From positions 5,152,001-5,216,000 of the forward strand of contig NZ_CP018870.1 of assembly GCF_001941845.1 (NCBI RefSeq): a stretch of 64,000 nucleotides of DNA, read 5' to 3'. The notes under the pieces were generated by a model. It had not been told where the DNA came from. It did no database searches and was given only the letters and a program-made list of their open reading frames with translations. The translations under genes were made by a program, and so were the position numbers. This stretch comes from Streptomyces sp. TN58 (GTDB taxonomy: Bacteria > Actinomycetota > Actinomycetes > Streptomycetales > Streptomycetaceae). Shown here piece by piece: positions 45,514-54,500 of the stretch (position 1 is its first letter; each line of letters starts with the position of its first letter).

Positions 45514-46036
45514 TGAGCACCCTTTCGAGCAGTGTCACGTCTGGCTGGCCACCGGCAGACTCGTCGCCGCCGGGCTGGTGAATGGCGACAAGGCCCGCCT
45601 CCGCCAGGTCGGCGACGAGAATGCGGGCGACACCAAGAGGAATGGAGAGAAGTGCCGAGATCTCCGCGACGGATTTGATCTCCTGGCACAGGCGGCAGAT
45701 GCGCTGGTGCTCGGGCAACTGCCCTTGCAGACGCGCGGGATCCGCCGTGGTACTGACCAGCGCCTCGATGGCGAGCTGGTAGCGCGGCCGAGTACGGCCG
45801 CCGGTCATCGCGTACGGGCGCACCAGCGGGTTGTGGGCCTTCGGGGCCGGCTGCCGCGCGGCGCGCGGAGGCGGCTGCGCGGGCATCTGGGGCTGCTGGG
45901 GCTGTCCGTACTGCTGGTAGTGGTTCTGCTCCGGCACAGGCCGGCTCGGCGCGGAGGGGAAGTTGAAGCGGTTCTGGTCGTGCCCACCCTGCGGCTGCTG
46001 CGCGCCGCCATAAGGATGTCCTCCGGGTGTTGTCAC
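45494..46036 (-). CDS. cvnC: Conservon DUF742 protein CvnC (copy 1)
   Basis: 180 residues from GTG at 46036 (VTTPGGHPYGGAQQPQGG), with GGAGGAGG upstream. The first 70 residues are Gln/Pro/Gly-rich and disordered. The conserved DUF742 winged-helix core starts at NPLVRPYAMTGGRTRPRYQL and includes EHQRICRLCQEIKSVAEISA and IPLGVARILVADLAEAGLV. The N-terminal extension makes it 50 residues longer than the second copy. It binds the CvnA/CvnB complex in known conservons. Confidence 0.9.
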   Translation of the reverse strand: MTTPGGHPYGGAQQPQGGHDQNRFNFPSAPSRPVPEQNHYQQYGQPQQPQMPAQPPPRAARQPAPKAHNPLVRPYAMTGGRTRPRYQLAIEALVSTTADPARLQGQLPEHQRICRLCQEIKSVAEISALLSIPLGVARILVADLAEAGLVAIHQPGGDESAGGQPDVTLLERVLSGLRKL

Positions 46037-46129
46037 GTCTCCTCCTCCGACTCCAAGAACGCAGTACTCCCTGTGGAACCGCGCCACCGCACCCTACGGT
46101 GCGATGGCGCGAAACGCACTGCCTGTTTG

Positions 46130-46543
46130 CTAGTTGAGAAGGCTTCCCTGCAGTTCGGCGCGCAGGTCCGGGGTCAGGACACTGCCCGCACGATCCACCA
46201 GAAGAGCCATCTCGTAGCCCACGAGGCCGATGTCGCACTCCGGGTGCGCCAGCACCGCGAGGGACGAACCGTCCGAGACGGACATCAGGAACAGGAATCC
46301 CCGGTCCATCTCGACCACGGTCTGGTTGACGGCGCCGCCCTCGAAGATGCGGGAGGCACCGGCGGTCAGCGAGGTCAGACCGGAGGCCACGGCCGCCAGC
46401 TGATCGGCGCGGTCGCGCGGAAATCCGTCGGACATCGCCAGAAGAAGGCCGTCGGCGGAGACCACCACCGTGTGCGACACCCCGGGGGTGTTGTCCACGA
46501 AGTTGGTGATCAACCAGTTCAGGTTCTGTGCCGCCTGGCTCAT
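46130..46543 (-). CDS. cvnB: Conservon roadblock/LC7 protein CvnB (copy 1)
   Basis: 137 residues from ATG at 46543. Roadblock/LC7 fold: MSQAAQNLNWLITNFVDNTP, HTVVVSADGLLLAMSDGFPR, ASRIFEGGAVNQTVVEMDRG. It begins 10 bases after the cvnA stop. It differs from the other copy at 51144 by one residue (final Asn versus Gly), an extreme conservation for paralogs. It is thought to regulate or scaffold the CvnD GTPase. Confidence 0.92.
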   Translation of the reverse strand: MSQAAQNLNWLITNFVDNTPGVSHTVVVSADGLLLAMSDGFPRDRADQLAAVASGLTSLTAGASRIFEGGAVNQTVVEMDRGFLFLMSVSDGSSLAVLAHPECDIGLVGYEMALLVDRAGSVLTPDLRAELQGSLLN

Positions 46544-46553
46544 CGGGCTCACA

Positions 46554-49500
46554 CTAACGCTCCTGGTCATAGCTGTTACTTGACTGCTCAGTACCCGCGC
46601 TGCGTCCCTGCTGGACACCGCGCCGCAGGTTGCTCAACCTGCCGCGGACGTCCTCCGGAGCGCGGGAGACCTGGGGGCCGCCCTGCGGGGTCGTCTCCGC
46701 TGCGCCCTCGACCAGGTTGGCCTTGGGCACGCGCCGAGGGAGACCGGACGGGGTGACCCCGCCCGCCTTCGGCTCACGGAGTTTGGCGGCCTGCTGCCAG
46801 CGCTCGTCGTTGCCCGAGCGCCACGCCGTGCCACCGTCCTGGTCCTGCTCCGGCGCCGCGGCCTGCCGCTGACGCTGCGGCCGCTGCTCGAAGAGGGACC
46901 CGGGGGACTCCGCTTCCTGCTGTGCCGGCTGCCACTGCTGCTGGCTGCCGCGTCGCGGCAGGCCCGCTCCGGTCATTTCGTGACCGGTGTCGGCAGCGGC
47001 GCCCGGACGGTCGAAGCCTACGCGCTCCGCGGCCGGTTCGGGGACGGCCTGGGATTCCGATTCAGTCCCGTAATCCTGCTGGTAGGCAGCCGGATACGTG
47101 TTCTGCTCGGGCCACTCGGCCTGCCCCGACCGGGCTTCGTACCCGCTGTCGTAGCCCTGAGTGCTCGACTGCTGGTCCGGGTAGCCGTCTTCCGTATAGG
47201 CGTAGTCCTGCTGCGGGTACGCCTCGTACCCCTGCTCCGAGGGCTGTCCGTCGTACGCGGGTTCGTAACCCTGCTCGGACTGCTGCTCGTAGCCCTGGTA
47301 CTGCTGGTAGCCGTGCTCAGGCTGAGGTTCCGGATAGTCCTGGCCGCCCTGGTCGGCGTAGCCCTGCTGCTCCTGCGGGAAGCCGACCTGGGCCTCCAGC
47401 GCCGCGCGGCGCTCGCCGCGGCCGAGGGAACGGCCGACCGGGTCCAGGCCGGGCCCGTCGCCGCCCTGCTCGTAGCGCGAGTCGTCGAAGCCGAGCTCCG
47501 CCGCCGTGCGCATCGGGGCGACCTGCTGGGCCTTCTGCTCCGGAATGATCTGGGAGACCGTGAAGTCGTCGTCCGGGATGCCCTCGCCACCGCCACCGTG
47601 CGTGATCGCGTCGGGCAGCATGATCAGCGACGTGGTACCGGCCGCCTCGCCCGACGGGCGGAGCTGGACGCGGATGTTGTGGCGGTCCGCAAGCCGGCCG
47701 ACCACGAAGAGGCCCATGCGCTGCGAGATCGCGGCGTCCACGGTCGGCGGGTTGGCGAGCTTGTGGTTGATGTCCGCGAAGTCCTCGGCCGTCAGGCCGA
47801 TGCCCTTGTCGTGGATCTCGACCATCACGCGGCCGTCGGGCAGACGCGTGGCGTTGACACGGACCTTGGTCTGCGGGGAGGAGAACGTGGTGGCGTTCTC
47901 CAGCAGCTCGGCGAGCAGGTGCACGAGGTCGGTCACGGCCTGGCCGTGGATCTCGGCCTCGGAGACGCCGGAGAGCTCGATGCGCTCGTACTGCTCCACC
48001 TCGGAGGAGGCGGCGCGGAGCACGTCCACGAGGGGCACGGGCTGGTCCCAGCGGCGGCCCGGCTCCTCACCCGCGAGGATGAGGAGGTTCTCGCCGTTGC
48101 GGCGCATACGGGTGGCCAGGTGGTCCAGGCGGAAGAGGTTCTCCAGCTGGTCCGGGTCGGCCTCGTTGTTCTCCAGGTCGGTGATGAGGGTCAGCTGGCC
48201 CTCGATCAGCGACTGGTTGCGCATGGAGAGGTTCGTGAAGATCGCGTTGACGTTCCCTCGCAGGAGCGCCTGCTCGGCGGCGAGCCGGACCGCTTCCCGG
48301 TGGACCTGGTCGAACGCGCGGGCGACCTCGCCGATCTCGTCCTGGGAGTCGATCGGGATCGGCTGGACACGGGTGTCGACCTTGCCCGGGTCCGTGCGCG
48401 AGAGCTGGTCGACGAGCGACGGCAGGCGCTGCTCGGCGATGTCGAAGGCGCCGGTCCGCAGGCGGCTCATCGCACGGCCCATCTGGCGGGCCATCATGCC
48501 GGCCAGGATGAAGGCGGCGAGCAGGGCCACGACCACGATGGCGCCGTTGGTGATGGCGTCGGTGCGGGCGTCGTCGGAGACCGCGACGGCGTCGTTGACG
48601 GCCTTCTCCAGGAGTTCCTTCTCGATCTCGTGGTAGCCGTCGAACTTCGAGGTGGCGGCGAACTGCCAGGCCGCCGGCGTCGTGCCGCCGTCGATGACCT
48701 TCTTCTTGGGATCGCCGCTGGCGATCGCCTCGGTCATACCGGTCAGGATCGACTTGTTGATCGGCGAGACCGGCGGGGACTTGAAGGGGGTGCCGGCCTG
48801 TTCGGCGGCGCCCTTGGCCTCGGCGAGCTTGGCGGCGCCCTCTTCGGCCTTCTTGCCCATGACCGTCTTCAGACGGGTCACGTCCTCCTCGGTGCCCGCC
48901 GCGACGTACTCGCCGATGGCGATTTCCTCCAGGTAGGCATAGGAGGAGAAGGCGACGAGCTGGGCCTTGCGGGTGTTCTCGTCGGCGCTCGGGCGCACCA
49001 GGAGGTGCGTGCCGACGGAGCGCTGGAGCGAGTTCGCCGCCTTGGCGAGCTGGATCGCGTAGACCATGCGGCCGTACGAGGTCACGTTGCCGGTGCCGAG
49101 ACCGAGCTCGTTGGCGAACTGCATGAGGTAGTGCTGGACCGTTACGTAGCCCTCTTCGGTCGGGATGGGACCGAAGGAGGTCGGCGGGTTCTTCTTGGGG
49201 CTCTCGATCCCGGCCTGGTAAGCGGTCTGGCGGACGTCCGTCAGCTTGGGCTCCTCCGTGCGGAAGAGCTCCAGACGCCGTTCCATGCCCTGGTTCTCGG
49301 GCAGGTCCTGGACGACCTTGTCGAAGTTCTCCTTCGCCGCGGTGGTCGCGGCGTAGGCCGCGAGGACCTTCGCGTCCTTGGTCTGGCCGTTCAGGAGGGG
49401 CTCGGCCGTGAGGTCACGCTCGTTGAGCAGTGCCTGGCTGTATTCCGAGGCCGCCTGGACGACCCGGGCTATCTGCTCGGCGTCCTTGGCCTCGTTCCAC

Positions 49501-49739
49501 GTGTCGACGGAGCCCTTGACCTGGAACCCGCCCATGACCAGGCCCACGAGGGCCGGCACGAGCAGGATGGCGTTCAGGCGGGTCGGCACGCGCCAGTTGC
49601 GCGGGGAGAACCGGCTGGTGCTCCCGCTCTTCACAGGCGGTTCCACGGGCACGTCGGCGGGCGACGTGGCCGCTCGCGGCGGCGGGGTGAAGTTGCCGCG
49701 CGCGGGTTCATCCGCGGGGCTTGCGTTGCTTCGCCTCAC
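46554..49739 (-). CDS. cvnA: Conservon sensor kinase-like protein CvnA (copy 1)
   Basis: 1061 residues from GTG at 49739. It has a transmembrane helix near 58-75, an external nitrate/nitrite-sensor-like (NIT) domain to about 395, a second helix (AIVVVALLAAFILAGMMARQ) and a HAMP region. The kinase-like core follows: FRLDHLATRMRRNGENLLIL (His box position), LLAELLENATTFSS (N box), VEIHDKGIGLTAEDF (G1) and QRMGLFVVGRLADRH (G2). The last 330 residues are a disordered Gln/Tyr/Gly/Glu-rich tail with repeats such as EQGYE. No response regulator is present, as usual in conservons. ATP binding looks intact. Confidence 0.92.
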   Translation of the reverse strand: MRRSNASPADEPARGNFTPPPRAATSPADVPVEPPVKSGSTSRFSPRNWRVPTRLNAILLVPALVGLVMGGFQVKGSVDTWNEAKDAEQIARVVQAASEYSQALLNERDLTAEPLLNGQTKDAKVLAAYAATTAAKENFDKVVQDLPENQGMERRLELFRTEEPKLTDVRQTAYQAGIESPKKNPPTSFGPIPTEEGYVTVQHYLMQFANELGLGTGNVTSYGRMVYAIQLAKAANSLQRSVGTHLLVRPSADENTRKAQLVAFSSYAYLEEIAIGEYVAAGTEEDVTRLKTVMGKKAEEGAAKLAEAKGAAEQAGTPFKSPPVSPINKSILTGMTEAIASGDPKKKVIDGGTTPAAWQFAATSKFDGYHEIEKELLEKAVNDAVAVSDDARTDAITNGAIVVVALLAAFILAGMMARQMGRAMSRLRTGAFDIAEQRLPSLVDQLSRTDPGKVDTRVQPIPIDSQDEIGEVARAFDQVHREAVRLAAEQALLRGNVNAIFTNLSMRNQSLIEGQLTLITDLENNEADPDQLENLFRLDHLATRMRRNGENLLILAGEEPGRRWDQPVPLVDVLRAASSEVEQYERIELSGVSEAEIHGQAVTDLVHLLAELLENATTFSSPQTKVRVNATRLPDGRVMVEIHDKGIGLTAEDFADINHKLANPPTVDAAISQRMGLFVVGRLADRHNIRVQLRPSGEAAGTTSLIMLPDAITHGGGGEGIPDDDFTVSQIIPEQKAQQVAPMRTAAELGFDDSRYEQGGDGPGLDPVGRSLGRGERRAALEAQVGFPQEQQGYADQGGQDYPEPQPEHGYQQYQGYEQQSEQGYEPAYDGQPSEQGYEAYPQQDYAYTEDGYPDQQSSTQGYDSGYEARSGQAEWPEQNTYPAAYQQDYGTESESQAVPEPAAERVGFDRPGAAADTGHEMTGAGLPRRGSQQQWQPAQQEAESPGSLFEQRPQRQRQAAAPEQDQDGGTAWRSGNDERWQQAAKLREPKAGGVTPSGLPRRVPKANLVEGAAETTPQGGPQVSRAPEDVRGRLSNLRRGVQQGRSAGTEQSSNSYDQER

Positions 49740-49780
49740 TCGACCAACAACCTCTCGGCGGTGCTACTAGCTAGTTCGTT

Positions 49781-49795
49781 GAATTCCAGCACGGT
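49781..49795 (-). promoter_or_regulatory. Shared upstream motif, cvnA copy 1
   Basis: GAATTCCAGCACGGT here matches GAATTCCAGCACAGT at 55405-55419 upstream of the other cvnA in 14 of 15 positions, and similarity continues leftward on the minus strand (a GTT-GGA block). It begins 42 bases before the cvnA start. Probable promoter or operator element retained after duplication. Confidence 0.5.
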
Positions 49796-49973
49796 TGACG
49801 GCCCTGTTCCAAACAGTTGAAATCCGCCTGTCCTGGAGACTTATGCCTCACATAAATCGGACATAAAGAGCGTCCCCCTGCAAAAACCGGGGTGGTTGTG
49901 AGCACAGCGGTACCGACTGAACGCATCCCGTTGCCAACCGGCTTCAATTCTCTGTCGAAACGTTATGAACGAC

Positions 49974-50009
49974 AGGGGCGGGCCGTGTCATACGACACAG
50001 CCCGCCCCT
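49974..50009 (-). terminator. Terminator of the second conservon
   Basis: AGGGGCGGGC (49974-49983) pairs with GCCCGCCCCT (50000-50009), with a C/A mismatch and then GTGTC/GACAC around ATAC. It lies 25 bases past the cvnD copy 2 stop and separates the two conservons. Confidence 0.75.
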
Positions 50010-50034
50010 CCCGTGCGGCAGTTGAGCCACCGCG

Positions 50035-50616
50035 CTACTTGAGCCGCGCCATGAGGGCGTGCTCCACGAGCGTGATGAGCGCGCTCTTGGCGTCCGCGCG
50101 GTGGCGGGCGTCCGTGGTGATGATGGGAGCGCCCGGGCCGATCTGCAGGGCCTCGCGGACCTCCTCCGGCGTGTACGGCTGGTGCCCCTCGAAGCCGTTG
50201 AGCGCCACGACGAACGGCAGGCCGCTGTTCTCGAAGTAGTCGACGGCGGGGAAGCAGTCGGCGAGGCGGCGGGTGTCGACGAGCACGATCGCACCGATGG
50301 CGCCGCGGACGAGGTCGTCCCACATGAACCAGAAGCGGTCCTGGCCCGGCGTACCGAACAGGTACAGGATCAGGTCCTGGTCGAGGGTGATGCGGCCGAA
50401 GTCCATGGCGACCGTGGTGGTCGTCTTGTCACCGGTGTGGGTGAGGTCGTCGATGCCCGCGCTCGCGGACGTCATGACGGCTTCGGTGCGCAGCGGGTTG
50501 ATCTCGGACACGGCTCCGACGAACGTGGTCTTGCCCACGCCGAAGCCGCCCGCCACCACGATCTTCGCGGAGGTGGTGGAGCGGGGAGCCGCTCCGCTAG
50601 ATGTTCCGAAGGCCAC
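50035..50616 (-). CDS. cvnD: Conservon GTP-binding protein CvnD (copy 2)
   Basis: 193 residues. Same small GTPase as the copy at 44929: the Walker A GGFGVGKT, the FGTPGQDRFWFMW segment and the NGFE in place of NKxD are all present. Outside the first dozen residues only five substitutions separate the copies, and the DNA is also nearly identical (for example 44941-45040 against 50047-50146). It overlaps the cvnC stop by 20 bases, as in copy 1. The gene should be cvnD1 by recalled S. coelicolor numbering. Confidence 0.9.
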   Translation of the reverse strand: MAFGTSSGAAPRSTTSAKIVVAGGFGVGKTTFVGAVSEINPLRTEAVMTSASAGIDDLTHTGDKTTTTVAMDFGRITLDQDLILYLFGTPGQDRFWFMWDDLVRGAIGAIVLVDTRRLADCFPAVDYFENSGLPFVVALNGFEGHQPYTPEEVREALQIGPGAPIITTDARHRADAKSALITLVEHALMARLK

Positions 50617-50989
50617 TGAGCACCCTTTCGAGCAGCGTTACGTCCGGCGTGCCGCCGGCCTCTCCATTGCCCGGCTGGTGGATGGCCACCATGCCTGCCT
50701 CCGCCAGGTCGGCGACGAGGATGCGTGCCACGCCGAGCGGCATGGAGAGCAGCGCGGAGACCTCGGCGACCGACTTGACCTCGCGGCACAGGGTGCAGAT
50801 GCGCTGGTGCTCCGGGAGCAGGCCGGACAGGTGCATCGGATCGGCGGTGGTGCTGACCAGGGCCTCTATGGCGAGCTGGTAGCGGGGCCGGGTCCGGCCG
50901 CCGGTCATCGCGTAAGGACGCACCAGCGGCTGATCGCCTTCCGAGTACGAGTCTCCGTACGCATCGGGATAGGCGGGGGGCGGGGTCAT
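50597..50989 (-). CDS. cvnC: Conservon DUF742 protein CvnC (copy 2)
   Basis: 130 residues, ATG at 50989 with GGAGGATC upstream. A short leader (MTPPPAYPDAYGDSYSEGDQ) precedes the DUF742 core LVRPYAMTGGRTRPRYQLAI, ending LLERVLSGLRNI. It lacks the 50-residue Gln/Pro-rich extension of copy 1 and carries more substitutions than CvnB or CvnD, so the two conservons differ here. Confidence 0.9.
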   Translation of the reverse strand: MTPPPAYPDAYGDSYSEGDQPLVRPYAMTGGRTRPRYQLAIEALVSTTADPMHLSGLLPEHQRICTLCREVKSVAEVSALLSMPLGVARILVADLAEAGMVAIHQPGNGEAGGTPDVTLLERVLSGLRNI

Positions 50990-51143
50990 TGATCCTCCGG
51001 GCTGGACAGCAGTGGTCAGCGTGCCGTCTGACGGGGCGGCCGGTGGGGGGAACGGTATGACGGCCTGGCGGTGGTACTGGATTCCGGGGCGCGGGGGCCC
51101 CGGTCTCCCGGCCGGCAGTACCGTCCGGCCGGGAGCTGGGAAG

Positions 51144-51557
51144 TCAGCCGAGCAGGCTTCCCTGCAGTTCGGCGCGCAGGTCCGGGGTCAGGACACTGCC
51201 CGCGCGATCCACCAGAAGAGCCATCTCGTAGCCCACGAGGCCGATGTCGCACTCCGGGTGCGCCAGTACGGCCAGCGAGGATCCGTCCGAGACGGACATG
51301 AGGAAGAGGAACCCCCGGTCCATCTCGACCACGGTCTGGTTGACGGCGCCGCCCTCGAAGATGCGGGAGGCACCGGCGGTCAGCGAGGTCAGACCGGAGG
51401 CCACGGCCGCCAGCTGATCGGCGCGGTCGCGGGGGAACCCGTCGGACATCGCCAGAAGGAGGCCGTCGGCGGAGACCACCACCGTGTGCGACACCCCGGG
51501 GGTGTTGTCCACGAAGTTGGTGATCAACCAGTTCAGGTTCTGTGCCGCCTGGCTCAT
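51144..51557 (-). CDS. cvnB: Conservon roadblock/LC7 protein CvnB (copy 2)
   Basis: 137 residues from ATG at 51557, nine bases after the cvnA stop; a TTG at 51566 would add three residues. Sequence identical to copy 1 except for the last residue (Gly for Asn). The 154-base gap to cvnC copy 2 holds no obvious signal. Confidence 0.92.
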   Translation of the reverse strand: MSQAAQNLNWLITNFVDNTPGVSHTVVVSADGLLLAMSDGFPRDRADQLAAVASGLTSLTAGASRIFEGGAVNQTVVEMDRGFLFLMSVSDGSSLAVLAHPECDIGLVGYEMALLVDRAGSVLTPDLRAELQGSLLG

Positions 51558-51566
51558 CGAACTCAA

Positions 51567-54500
51567 CTATCGCTCCTGCTGGTAAGTGGGGTCGATGTGG
51601 TAACTGCCGGTCGTCTGGCTGTTGTTGCCAGCCTGACGGCCCTGCTGGATACCGCGTCGGAGGTTGGTCAGACGGCCGCGGACGTCGTCCGGCGCCCGCG
51701 AGACCTGCGGCCCCGTCTGCGCGTCGGCCTGCTGCTGCGCGGTGCCGGCCACGAGGTTCGCCCGCGGGACCCGGCGGGGCAGCCCCGACGTCGTGATGCC
51801 GCCGGCGGCGGGCTGGCGCACGCGTTCGGCCTGCCGCATCAGCTCGTCGTTCGGCGAGGACTTCCAGCTGACGGTCGGCATCGCGCCGGTCGTCGCCGCG
51901 GCGGGCTCGGCCGCCTGCTCCTGGCCGCGCTGCGGCAGCGGCTGCTGCTGCGGGGCGGACTGCTGCGGCTGCCGGGGTACGGCCGGGGTCTGCGCGGGGG
52001 GCTGCTGCCCCTCCTCGCGGAACCAGTTCGACTCCAGGGTGTCGAAGATCGGGCTGCGGGCGTCGCCCGAGCTCGGGGCCGGCGGCAGCGCCTCGGGCCG
52101 GTGGGCCTGCGGCAGCCGCGGGGCCTCGGGCCGTGCGGGCGGTACGGGTGCGTACTCGCCGCCCTGCTGCGGGGCCTGCGGCTGCATGTGCTGCGGCTGG
52201 GGCTGCTGCGGGGCCTGCGGCTGGCGGGCGAACCCGCCGACACCGGGGCCGCCGGGCCGCTGGGGCTGGTAGCCGGGGCGCTCGAACTGGCCGGTGGCGG
52301 ACGGGTCGATGGGGCCCCGTACGTCCGGACGCTCGAACTGGCCGGTGGTGCTGCCCATGCCGTCGCCCTGGGGCATCGGCGCGTTGAAGTCGGGGCGCGC
52401 GAACTCGGCGGTCGAGCCGGGGCCCGAGAGCTCGTCGTGGCCGCGAGCCTGGTCCGAGCCCCAGCTGGGGGTCTGCGGGCCGGGCAGCTCGGGGCGGGCG
52501 CCGGCGCCGTCGCGCGGCGACGGCTGCGGCCGGGGACCGCCCTGGGCCGGGCCGGCGGGGCCGGGCTGCTGCTGGTGCTGAGCCTGCTGCGGCTGGGGCT
52601 GCTGCGGACGCTCGAAGCCGTTGCCCTGCGGGAACCCGGGCTGGCCGGACGCGGGACGGGACTGCTGGCCACCGCCGAAGCCGACGCTGGGGACCGGACC
52701 GCGGGTCGGCAGCGGGCCGCCGGCGCCGAAAGCGCCCTGACCCTGGCCCGCGGTGGTCGGACCGCCCTGCTGCGGACGGGCGCCGGGAGCCCCGGGGCCG
52801 GCCTGGGGCCGTCCGCCCTGCGGACGCTGCTGACCGGGCGCTCCGTCGCGTCCCGGCAGGGCGGCACGCTGGCCGCCTCCGGCGACCTGGCCGCGCTGCG
52901 GGCCCGCGCCCACGGAGGGACGTCCGCCCGGACCGGGCACCGAGGCCTGGGCACCGGGAGCGCCCTGGGCACCGCCCTGGCCACCCTGGCCGCCCTGGCC
53001 CGGTGTCGGACCCGGCTTCTTGCCGCCCTGGGCGACGTCCACCGGCAGCATGACGAGGGCCGTCGTACCACCCGAGTCGGAGGGGCGCAGCTGGATGCGG
53101 ATGCCGTGTCGCAGGGACAGGCGGCCGACCACGAAGAGACCCATGCGGCGGGAGACGGAGACGTCCACGGTGGGCGGCGACGCGAGCCGCTCGTTGATCG
53201 CGGCGAGGTCCTCCGGGGAGAGGCCGATGCCGGTGTCGTGGATCTCGACGAGCACGCGGCCGTCGGGCAGCGCGTGACCGGTGACCTTGACCTTGGTCTG
53301 CGGGGAGGAGAACGAGGTGGCGTTCTCCAGCAGCTCGGCGAGGACGTGCACGAGGTCGTTGACGACGCGGCCGGCGACGTCGGTGCCGGGCACCGAGGCC
53401 AGCTCGACGCGCTCGTACTGCTCCACCTCGGACGCGGCGGCGCGGAGTACGTCGACCAGCGGGACGGGGCGGGTCCACCGGCGGCCCGGCTCCTCGCCCG
53501 CGAGGACGAGGAGGTTTTCGCCGTTGCGGCGCATGCGGGTCGCGAGGTGGTCGAGCTTGAAGAGGGAGGACAGCTGGTCCGGGTCGGCCTCGCGCGACTC
53601 CAGCTCGGAGATGAGCGAGAGCTGGCGCTGGATGAGGCCCTGCGAGCGGCGCGAGAGGTTGGTGAACATCGCGTTGACGTTGCCTCGCAGGAGGGCCTGC
53701 TCGGCGGCGAGGCGGACCGCCTCGCGGTGCACGTCGTCGAACGCCGCGGCCACCTGGCCGATCTCGTCGCGGGTGTGCACACCGACCGACTCCACGGACG
53801 TGTCGACGTCCTGCGGGTCGGACTCGGACAGCTGCTTGACGAGCTCGGGCAGGCGGTCCTGGGCGACGCGCGTCGCGGTGTCCTGCAGACGGCGCAGCGA
53901 GCGGATCATGGAGCGGGCCATGACGAAGGCGCCGACGAGGGAGACACCGAGGACGAGGAGGATCAGCGCACCGTTGATGATGGCGTCCTGCTGGGCCGCG
54001 CTCTTCAGCTCGCGGGCCTTCTGCTCCATCTCTTCGAGCAGGGTCAGCTCGATGACCTTCATGGCCTGGATCTTGGTGCCGTCCGCGTCGTACCAGTCCA
54101 GCCAGGACCGGTTCTTCTCGCGGAGGAAGGCGTCCTGGCTGGTCAGCACGCGGCGGGCGTAGTGGTCGGCGCTGGAGATCTCGGAGTTGCTGTCGCCCAG
54201 ACCGGCGAGGAGTTCCTCGGTGCGGCCCTGGTAGACGAGCTCGAAGGTGGTCTTCGCCTGCTGCTCGCCCTTCTGCGCGGAGAGGGCGTAGAGCCGGTCG
54301 TTCTCCTTGAGCTGGCCCTGCTTCTCGTTGGTGTCGGGAAGCGAGGCGGCGATGATCGCGCGCTGGATGGAGGCGTACTCCTTGGCGGCGGAGAACGCGG
54401 CCAGGGCACGGGTACGCTTGATCATCTCCGGGTTGGACGTGGCCTGCGCCATGTCCTGGGAGAGCGAGAGCAGCGAGACGATCATCGCGTTGTACTCGCT